Assembly: GCA_929200515.1 (NCBI GenBank)
Contig: CAKNAD010000162.1
Span: 1,572-6,601, forward strand
Direction: 5' to 3'
DNA: 5,030 nt
DNA from: Candidatus Gorgonimonas leptogorgiae
Lineage (GTDB): Bacteria; Pseudomonadota; Gammaproteobacteria; Pseudomonadales; Endozoicomonadaceae
Position numbers and translations under genes: made by a program
Shown here: one piece after another, positions 1-5,030 of the stretch
How the letters are laid out: each line of letters opens with the position of its first letter
Position numbering within the stretch: position 1 is the stretch's first letter
Notes under the pieces: model-generated
Seen by the model: the letters and a program-made list of their open reading frames with translations, nothing else
Database searches by the model: none
What the model was told of the DNA's origin: nothing

Positions 1-1
1 A

Positions 2-622
2 ATAATCCCATTATTTGGCTGGATTGTATCAGAAATTTTAATATGGGCGGCACGAAAATTTGGACCGATGAAAACTCTAATTGGTTTTACAGTAATTGTA
101 CTATATTTAATTATATTAAGTTATATCGGACTGTCTCGTGATACTAATCTAAATAAAACTTCAAGATCTTACTCTTCTGGATATTCTAATAGTTCATCAT
201 CTTATTCTAATTCCTACGATCCATCGTATAATGATAATTCAGATAATTTATATACAACAGCTAAAAATCAAATAGAGACCAAACCGCTAGTTGGTAAAAA
301 CCATAAACTTAGCAAAGAAGAAATAAGATATTGTCAATTTCAAGAAAAACGCTTGGATTATATTAAAAATCAATTTCCTGAAAATGAATATAGAAATAAC
401 ACTATAAAATCAGCTAATGCAATGCTTTTAACTAATGAGATTATTTTAAAATATAATGCTTTAGTTGCTGATTATAATTCACGTTGCAGTTCATACAGAT
501 ATAGAGAAAGTGATTTAAATGCAGTTAAAAAAGAACTACTAGAGAAAAAAGCTGAACTAGAACTAGACGCTCAAAAAATAATGAAAACATGGAATACAAA
601 CTTCAGATTTCAAGAGAATTAA
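2..622 (+). CDS. Membrane-anchored protein with Cys-containing helical C-terminal domain, 5'-partial
   Basis: Function is unknown. The first ATG in the window is at 68 (184 residues), but the same frame is open to the window edge with no stop and no ATG/GTG/TTG from 2 to 67. Those 22 codons read as a hydrophobic stretch (IIPLFGWIVSEILIWAA, then RKFGP), and only a weak TGGA precedes the 68 ATG, so I infer that the gene starts upstream. Numbering from the 68 ATG, residues 3-22 form a transmembrane helix, so the full protein probably has a two-helix hairpin with RK in the turn. Residues 27-63 are a low-complexity Ser/Tyr/Asn-rich spacer. Residues 80-175 are mostly helical and charged, with the blocks EEIRYC (Cys89) and YNALVADYNSRCSSYRYRES (Cys140). 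These blocks look like a conserved bacterial domain I have an impression of but cannot name. There is no HPD J-domain motif. The stop lies 1 nt before the GrpE-like gene, so this protein probably anchors or recruits the downstream chaperones. Confidence 0.75.
   Translation: MIPLFGWIVSEILIWAARKFGPMKTLIGFTVIVLYLIILSYIGLSRDTNLNKTSRSYSSGYSNSSSSYSNSYDPSYNDNSDNLYTTAKNQIETKPLVGKNHKLSKEEIRYCQFQEKRLDYIKNQFPENEYRNNTIKSANAMLLTNEIILKYNALVADYNSRCSSYRYRESDLNAVKKELLEKKAELELDAQKIMKTWNTNFRFQEN
167..253 (+). repeat. Degenerate TCT/TAT-rich coding repeat for a Ser/Tyr/Asn spacer
   Basis: This part of the membrane-protein gene encodes residues 34-62 (counted from the ATG at 68), built almost only of Ser, Tyr, Asn, Asp and Gly in short units such as SYSSGYS and SYSNSY. 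At the DNA level it is an imperfect run of TCT, TAT/TAC and AAT codons. It separates the membrane helix from the C-terminal helical domain and is most simply a flexible tether. Such tracts often vary in length between strains. Confidence 0.6.
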
Positions 623-623
623 T

Positions 624-986
624 ATGACTGAAAACACCAAAATAATGAATAGCCTAGCTACACTAGCTAGAGATTATTGGCGTTTATTGCGTTCTTACGA
701 ACGCCTAATTGCTGAATCTGCACTTAATAATCACAATAGGTTAAAAAGTAATTATCGTAATGCAGAGCGTAGATTATCTATAGTTTTAGATGAATATAAT
801 CTTAAAATTATCTCTTATGAAGGCAAAAAGTATACTCCTAATTTAGCTGTAACTGTAGTAAATGCAGATGAGTTTTCTGACAATGATGAGCTTATTATTA
901 ACCAAATGCTAGAACCAACAGTAATGCATGGTGAACAAGTACTCAACATAGGCAAAGCGATCTTAAGTAAAGAGGGAGATGTCTAA
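624..986 (+). CDS. Small GrpE-like protein, probable nucleotide-exchange factor for the adjacent Hsp70
   Basis: This 120-residue protein has a predicted helical, charged N-terminal half (about residues 4-58) and a compact C-terminal half (about 60-115). The C-terminal half reads G67-xx-Y70-x-P72-N73-L74, then a VVNADEF strand, an acidic loop, an II-x-QMLEP segment and G103-xx-VL-xx-GKAIL. By eye this follows the order of the GrpE beta-domain: G-xx-FDPN, a polar loop, a hydrophobic segment with GY, then G-RVLRPA-V. True GrpE is about 190-200 residues with a longer dimerising helix and FDPN-x-H; here the His and the GY/RPA residues are absent. The start at 624 lies 1 nt after the previous stop, with AAGAGA upstream as a modest ribosome site. 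The stop overlaps the Hsp70 start, so the two are probably translationally coupled. I infer that it exchanges nucleotide on that Hsp70. It could instead be an unrelated helical adaptor. Confidence 0.7.
   Translation: MTENTKIMNSLATLARDYWRLLRSYERLIAESALNNHNRLKSNYRNAERRLSIVLDEYNLKIISYEGKKYTPNLAVTVVNADEFSDNDELIINQMLEPTVMHGEQVLNIGKAILSKEGDV
971..978 (+). promoter_or_regulatory. Shine-Dalgarno site for the Hsp70 gene
   Basis: AGAGGGAG lies inside the last codons of the GrpE-like gene, with 7 nt between it and the ATG at 986. Together with the TAATG stop-start overlap at 984-988, it fixes the Hsp70 start and indicates translational coupling. The start is confirmed by the phosphate-1 motif, which begins at residue 3. 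Confidence 0.75.
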
Positions 987-3514
987 TGTATATTGGAATC
1001 GATTTAGGTACTACAAACAGTGCGGTAGCAGGATATAATAAATCAAAAGTCAAACTTTATAAAACATCTGATGGTAGTGATACTTTACCATCAGTTATTT
1101 ATGCTGATAAACGAGGTTATAGACTATATGGCAAGCGTGCTTATGATCAAACCTTATTATCCCCTGAAAACGTAGCTTCAGGTTTCAAACGCTTAATGGG
1201 AACCTCGACTAAAATTAATCTTAAAGCTTCGGCCATATCACTTACAGCTGAAGAGTGTAGTGCTGATATTCTCAAACATCTTATGGGGCAAGTTTTTACT
1301 GAATCAGGTATTGAAGAAATAACTGGTACTATAATTACAATTCCTGCTGCCTTCAATCAAATGCAATCTGAGGCTACTATTCAAGCAGCAAATCTAGCTG
1401 GTATTGACAAAGTAGCATTATTACAAGAACCAATTGCAGCTGCTATGGCCGCAATGTCATCTACAAATAATAAAAATGGTCAATTTTTGATATATGACCT
1501 TGGTGGCGGAACATTTGATTTAGCATTGGTACAAAGTATATCAGGTGCTATTAACATTATTGCCCATGAAGGCATCAATATGTTAGGAGGTAGAGACTTT
1601 GATAATGCTATAGTGAATAATATCGTTCGCCCATGGCTAGTAGAAAACTTTGATCTACCCCTTGATTTTCAAAAACAAGAAAAATACCGTAGAATAATTA
1701 GAATTGCACACCTAGCAGCAGAAAAAACAAAAATTGAACTGTCTACAAAAAATAGTGAAATTATTTTTGCCTCAGACGATGAGATACGCTTACAAGATGA
1801 ATCAGGAAATGAAATCTACCTTGAAGTAGAGCTAACTCGATATGATGTAGAACAACTTATTACTGATGAAATACAAAAAACTATTGATCTATCTCGACAA
1901 ATCATAAAGGATAATGGCTATAGCAATGAAGATATTGATCGCATTGTGTTTATTGGTGGTCCAACAAAAATGCCCTATATTCGCAATATAGTTCCACAAG
2001 AATTAGGTATCCAGGCAGATTTACAAATTGATCCAATGACAGCTGTAGCTCAAGGAGCAGCTATTTATTGTGAAAGTAGAGAATGGGATAGTGCCACTAC
2101 TAAAAGAAAATCATCACGTGGCTCACATAAAACTACTGGTAAACTAAATATTAAATATGACTACCCATCTCGTTCTTCTGATAATAAAACAAAAGTACGG
2201 ATAACAACTGTAGATATTGTTGATGGTTATGAAGTACAAATTGATAGTGCTTCAGGGTGGACTTCAGGTAGAATTGCAATTACTGCTAAAACAACGATTG
2301 ATCTACAATTAGATGAAATGGGTGACAATGCTTTTCGTGCCACTGTTTTTGATAATAGTGGTAAACTAATTAAACAGGCTTCAACGCAGTTTATTATTAC
2401 CCATACACATGCTAGCTCGGTCGGTATACCAGCCACACAAACTATTGCGGTAAAAGTACGCAAAGACATACATAATACAGGCAATAAATTAATCAAAATC
2501 CTTGAAAAAGGCACTCCTCTCCCAGTAAAAGGGGTACAACGATTTAGAGCTGCTCACACATTAACAGCTGGTAATAAGCAAGAGTCATTAGATTTTGAAA
2601 TTTATCAAGATGAAGGTGCACCTGAACCTGAACTTAATTTATCAATCGGTTCGTTTAGGGTAAAAGGTAATGATCTTGAAGCTGGCATGAAAATCCGTGA
2701 AGGTGATGAGATTATTTTTCATTGGCAAATGAGTGACAGCGGTCTGTTAAAAGCGACTGTTGAACTACCTACTATTAATCAAAGCTTCGATACAGCAAAA
2801 TTCTACGTAGCACAAGCAGGACATCAAGATTTTGATCTTGACAGCGGCACAAAGCTTGCAACTTCTATTTTATCCGATGCAGAACAAGAACTAGAAGATG
2901 TTAGAGAAATTATTGATGATAGTTCTAGTGATGAGTATCAAAAAATTGAAGACGAAATTGAATCACAGCGTGATATTTTAGATAACGCTAGCGAAGGTGA
3001 TACTACCAGAGCAGTTACAGAAAAAGCCAGACATATTCGCCAAAAAATTTCTAAGATAAAACACTCTTCTAAAAATAGAGGAAAAGTATTAAAGCAGGAA
3101 GTTTTAAGACTAGCTGAGATGTTTGATAAACTTAATCGTAAAAATTCTGACTCACAAGTAGTTAATCGCTTTGATACTAATAAAAATAATGCCCTAGATT
3201 GCATCGATAGAGGCGACATTAAATCCATTGAAGAAGCTGAAACACACCTAGATGAAATGAAAACCATAAATCAGATTGAACTATGGAATAATCCTGAATT
3301 TTTGCGAGCAATGTTTAAATTAGCTGTTGATGAAATTTATTTAGCAACCTCTAAGAGTCAATATAAACTATTATTACAACAGGGTATTAAAGCAATTGAA
3401 GATAATAACAACAGCGAATTAAGAAAAATACTGTTTGCGCTAAATGATCTGAAAGTAAATGTAGCTGGGGCTGAACAATCTATGGCTAAGTTAGCATCTA
3501 TTATGGCAATATAG
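986..3514 (+). CDS. Divergent Hsp70-family chaperone with inserted beta-rich domain and long helical C-terminus
   Basis: This is an ATP-driven, presumably cytosolic chaperone of 842 residues, against about 640 for DnaK. The nucleotide-binding domain (1-365) has phosphate-1 IGIDLGTTNS (3-12), FKRLMG with Lys68, QEP with Glu148, phosphate-2 YDLGGGTFD (170-178) and the adenosine motif IVFIGGPTKMP (320-330). By alignment, Lys68, Glu148, Asp171 and Thr176 match DnaK Lys70, Glu171, Asp194 and Thr199, so ATPase activity is expected. The spacing from Lys68 to Glu148 is about 21 residues shorter than in DnaK, a trimmed subdomain IB. A DnaK-type hydrophobic linker (VLLLD) is not visible. Instead come a basic/Ser linker (366-385) and a beta-rich segment (about 386-475). 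A probable substrate-binding beta-domain follows (about 485-600, with KILEKGTPLPVKG and SDSGLLKATVELP). Residues 617-842 are helical, first acidic and then basic. The gene sits between a GrpE-like gene and an AAA+ gene, suggesting a joint machine. It is not housekeeping DnaK. Confidence 0.95.
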   Translation: MYIGIDLGTTNSAVAGYNKSKVKLYKTSDGSDTLPSVIYADKRGYRLYGKRAYDQTLLSPENVASGFKRLMGTSTKINLKASAISLTAEECSADILKHLMGQVFTESGIEEITGTIITIPAAFNQMQSEATIQAANLAGIDKVALLQEPIAAAMAAMSSTNNKNGQFLIYDLGGGTFDLALVQSISGAINIIAHEGINMLGGRDFDNAIVNNIVRPWLVENFDLPLDFQKQEKYRRIIRIAHLAAEKTKIELSTKNSEIIFASDDEIRLQDESGNEIYLEVELTRYDVEQLITDEIQKTIDLSRQIIKDNGYSNEDIDRIVFIGGPTKMPYIRNIVPQELGIQADLQIDPMTAVAQGAAIYCESREWDSATTKRKSSRGSHKTTGKLNIKYDYPSRSSDNKTKVRITTVDIVDGYEVQIDSASGWTSGRIAITAKTTIDLQLDEMGDNAFRATVFDNSGKLIKQASTQFIITHTHASSVGIPATQTIAVKVRKDIHNTGNKLIKILEKGTPLPVKGVQRFRAAHTLTAGNKQESLDFEIYQDEGAPEPELNLSIGSFRVKGNDLEAGMKIREGDEIIFHWQMSDSGLLKATVELPTINQSFDTAKFYVAQAGHQDFDLDSGTKLATSILSDAEQELEDVREIIDDSSSDEYQKIEDEIESQRDILDNASEGDTTRAVTEKARHIRQKISKIKHSSKNRGKVLKQEVLRLAEMFDKLNRKNSDSQVVNRFDTNKNNALDCIDRGDIKSIEEAETHLDEMKTINQIELWNNPEFLRAMFKLAVDEIYLATSKSQYKLLLQQGIKAIEDNNNSELRKILFALNDLKVNVAGAEQSMAKLASIMAI
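1068..1094 (+). repeat. 9-bp perfect inverted repeat inside the Hsp70 5' coding region
   Basis: CTGATGGTA (1068-1076) and TACCATCAG (1086-1094) are exact reverse complements around a 9-nt spacer. The next inner pair could form a G-U wobble in RNA. The hairpin would sit 82-109 nt into the Hsp70 message, in codons for the TSDGSDTLPSV segment. It could modulate early elongation or be chance; a 9-bp match at this spacing is not very improbable in 5 kb. Confidence 0.35.
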
Positions 3515-3520
3515 GAGGAG
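3513..3520 (+). promoter_or_regulatory. Perfect Shine-Dalgarno site for the AAA+ gene, overlapping the Hsp70 stop
   Basis: AGGAGGAG begins within the TAG stop codon of the Hsp70 gene (3512-3514), and its AGGAGG core ends 6 nt before the ATG at 3525. It is the strongest ribosome site in the window and fixes the AAA+ start. It suggests efficient, possibly coupled reinitiation, giving at least as much AAA+ protein as Hsp70, as a hexameric partner might need. Confidence 0.8.
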
Positions 3521-3524
3521 TATT

Positions 3525-4895
3525 ATGGAACATTCTTTTCCTTGGTTACCAATAGGCACCGAAATTACTCAAGGTACTAAAACAGGTAGGTTACTTAGCA
3601 GTGGCAATGGCTACCAACTTATTGCCTCCAATGATAGTCGTATAATCCTTCTGTTAAAGAACTCAGCAGATTTGCTTTCAAAAAATCTACAATATAAAAC
3701 TTTAGAGATGACTGGAATTAATTCTTTTACATTTGATGATAATAATTATATTGCTACAATATATCTCAATAAAAACGCTCCAATGGAGCTTAAAAATTTA
3801 GTTAAAGTCTCTAGTTCAATGAGTGCTCAAGAACTTCTTAGTATAGCAAATGCTATTTCAGAAATGGCTACTAAATTTCCAAATGCATTATGGGATAGTG
3901 CTTTATATTTCCCAGGCGAGCATCTTTGCCTTGCTACAGAATTTAACAAAGCACCCACGGCTAAAAGCAAATACGCATTAGCTACAAAGTTACTAATAGG
4001 TTTTGCACCTAAAACTAATGTTTCTGCAATGACAATTCACCAATTAAACCCAGAGTTAACTTTTAATGAAATTCGTGATTTTTTAGAAATTATTGGTTTT
4101 GAAGATGAGCAACTACACGACAAGCTTTCTAAAATTAATATATCCTCACCAGATAGGTTTAATCTACATGGTCGACCTGAATTAGAAAAATTCTTTAGAG
4201 AAAATATTTTAGATTATTTTTATAGATATAAAGATTATCAAAAAATGGGAATTCAACCTCCTAATGGCATACTATTCTATGGTCCCCCAGGAACAGGTAA
4301 AACTTATACAGCCAAGGCTGTATCAGATTTTCTTCGATGGCCTATTTATGATATTGATATCGCCAACATTGGTAGCCCATATATACATCAAACTAGTATT
4401 AAGTTGAAATCAGTTTTTGAGCAAGCAGCGGAAAATGCACCTAGTATAGTTCTACTAGAAGAAATTGATGCATTAGGTGGCTCTCGTAGCATGTCTATGC
4501 ATGATTCAAAAGTAGAGGAAATATCCCAGCTTTTACGACTAATTGAAACAGCATCTAAACAAGGTATTTTAGTTTTAGCAACTACTAATCGTTATCACTC
4601 TATGGATAATGCACTTGTTCGCAAAGGACGATTTGACCATGTGATAGAAATAGGTATGCCAAACCAACAAGAAATTTCTTTAGCACTTACTGGAATGCTG
4701 AGCAAAAAGCCAGTTGCAAACAATTTATCAAAAGATAAGATAGCCCAACAACTTCTTGGACTACCTATGAGCGATGTAGCGTGGACAGTAAACGAAGCTG
4801 CTCGCATAGCTGTTAGAGCAGGAAAAAATCAAATTGATTCTGAATGTTTTAAACAAGCAATTGATATTGGAAAGAAAGGTAATACATCCCGATAA
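3525..4895 (+). CDS. AAA+ ATPase of FtsH/p97 type without protease domain, probable unfoldase partner of Hsp70
   Basis: The protein has 456 residues. Residues 1 to about 205 are a region I do not recognise: a beta-rich start (GTKTGRLLSSGNGYQLIAS) and then helical segments, probably for substrate or partner binding. One AAA+ module follows, from about 206 to 450. It has Walker A GPPGTGKT (253-260), a pore-loop position with Tyr286 (SPYIHQTS), Walker B IVLLEEIDALGG (308-319), sensor-1 ATTNR with Asn355, arginine fingers in VRKGRFD (Arg366, Arg369), and a C-terminal lid LPMSDVAWTVNEAARIAVRA that closely resembles the FtsH/p97 lid. Walker B has Glu312 where Asp is usual, but the catalytic Glu313 is kept. 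The usual pore-loop Gly is His288. There is no HExxH zinc site, so this is a remodeller and not an FtsH protease. A hexameric, ATP-driven threading ring is expected. It starts 10 nt after Hsp70, so co-function is likely; the substrate is unknown. Confidence 0.93.
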   Translation: MEHSFPWLPIGTEITQGTKTGRLLSSGNGYQLIASNDSRIILLLKNSADLLSKNLQYKTLEMTGINSFTFDDNNYIATIYLNKNAPMELKNLVKVSSSMSAQELLSIANAISEMATKFPNALWDSALYFPGEHLCLATEFNKAPTAKSKYALATKLLIGFAPKTNVSAMTIHQLNPELTFNEIRDFLEIIGFEDEQLHDKLSKINISSPDRFNLHGRPELEKFFRENILDYFYRYKDYQKMGIQPPNGILFYGPPGTGKTYTAKAVSDFLRWPIYDIDIANIGSPYIHQTSIKLKSVFEQAAENAPSIVLLEEIDALGGSRSMSMHDSKVEEISQLLRLIETASKQGILVLATTNRYHSMDNALVRKGRFDHVIEIGMPNQQEISLALTGMLSKKPVANNLSKDKIAQQLLGLPMSDVAWTVNEAARIAVRAGKNQIDSECFKQAIDIGKKGNTSR

Positions 4896-5030
4896 TCTTA
4901 TTTTTAGCCCTTTTGAGCTTATAGGAAAACACTAACTTCCGTTTAAAAACAAATCATATAAATGAGGGGATTTTTAAATAGTAAATAAAATTTTTTTTAA
5001 AATTTTTGTTATATATAGGTAACTACTTTT
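4896..5030. other. AT-rich downstream region with no supported gene
   Basis: No open frame of useful length begins here on either strand, and no tRNA-like or GC-rich terminator hairpin is visible. The stretch contains a possible Shine-Dalgarno-like GAGGGGA (4964-4970) without a start codon at a suitable distance, a TATAAAT box-like sequence (4957-4963) lacking a good -35 element, and an all-A/T inverted repeat near the end. The operon presumably ends here, but no clear intrinsic terminator marks it. Confidence 0.6.
4987..5007. repeat. All-A/T inverted repeat, possible weak bidirectional terminator
   Basis: AAAATTTT occurs at 4987-4994 and again at 4999-5006, separated by TTTT. Because the unit is its own reverse complement, it forms both a direct and an inverted repeat of 8 bp, with one further T after it. 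An A-U-only stem is weak, so termination activity is doubtful. It may simply reflect base composition or a bent, nucleoid-protein-binding tract. Confidence 0.25.

Noticed and set aside
1..141. Frame-1 open stretch running in from the left edge to a TGA at 139-141, a possible tail of an upstream gene
   Set aside because: It would overlap the membrane-protein gene by many codons and its translation has no evident protein character, while the frame of the ATG at 68 gives a sensible hydrophobic hairpin.
1147..1356. Minus-strand open frame of 69 codons within the Hsp70 gene
   Set aside because: It lies opposite well-conserved Hsp70 codons, has no recognisable protein features and is best explained as a shadow of the real gene.
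2227..2514. Minus-strand open frame of 95 codons with hydrophobic stretches
   Set aside because: It is antisense to the inserted beta-rich region of Hsp70; the hydrophobicity follows from the complementary strand of that coding sequence, and no independent signals were seen.
2824..2839. CAAGAT/ATCTTG inverted repeat in the Hsp70 coding sequence
   Set aside because: Six base pairs inside an Asp/Leu-coding stretch is expected by chance in a 5 kb AT-rich window.
2938..3267. Minus-strand open frame of 109 codons rich in Ser and Leu
   Set aside because: Antisense of charged helical codons (GAA, GAT, AAA) commonly yields Ser/Leu/Phe-rich open frames; no sign of a real gene.
4595..4807. Minus-strand open frame of 70 codons within the AAA+ gene
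   Set aside because: It overlaps the conserved arginine-finger and lid region of the AAA+ protein on the opposite strand; it is a shadow frame.
4951..4975. AAATC/GATTT inverted repeat followed by T residues, considered as an intrinsic terminator
   Set aside because: The stem is only 5 bp with a long loop and little G+C, too weak to call.
4964..5022. GAGGGGA followed by a frame from 4981 encoding a short Lys/Ile/Phe-rich peptide, like the start of a signal peptide
   Set aside because: The frame begins with GTA, not a start codon, and stops at 5020-5022 after 13 codons. It could be a decayed gene start, but the evidence is too thin.

Overview
The window is AT-rich (roughly one third G+C by eye) and holds four tightly packed plus-strand genes followed by about 135 bp of very AT-rich DNA with no convincing gene. 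Good Shine-Dalgarno sites, one-base to ten-base junctions and low G+C suggest a bacterial chromosome or island, perhaps a low-G+C gammaproteobacterium. No taxonomic marker is present, so that assignment is a guess.

Layout: (1) 2-622 is a membrane-anchored protein whose reading frame is open at the left edge. It has a probable two-helix hydrophobic hairpin, a Ser/Tyr/Asn-rich spacer and a C-terminal helical domain with two cysteines. (2) 624-986 is a 120-residue protein with a helical N-terminal half and a C-terminal half that resembles the GrpE beta-domain. (3) 986-3514 is an 842-residue divergent Hsp70 with intact ATPase motifs, an extra beta-rich segment between the nucleotide-binding and substrate-binding domains, and a long helical tail. 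(4) 3525-4895 is a 456-residue AAA+ ATPase of the FtsH/p97 type with a novel N-terminal region and no protease domain.

The spacing (1 nt, TAATG overlap, 10 nt with a perfect Shine-Dalgarno site) indicates one operon. The parts resemble a self-contained protein-remodelling machine: an Hsp70 motor, a probable dedicated nucleotide-exchange factor, a ring unfoldase and a membrane anchor. By analogy with DnaK-GrpE-ClpB or p97 systems, Hsp70 might deliver substrates at the membrane to the AAA+ ring. No J-domain HPD motif is visible in the four proteins, so a J-protein would have to lie upstream (possibly in the missing part of gene 1), elsewhere in the genome, or be unnecessary. The substrate and biological purpose (quality control, stress, defence) cannot be read from this window.
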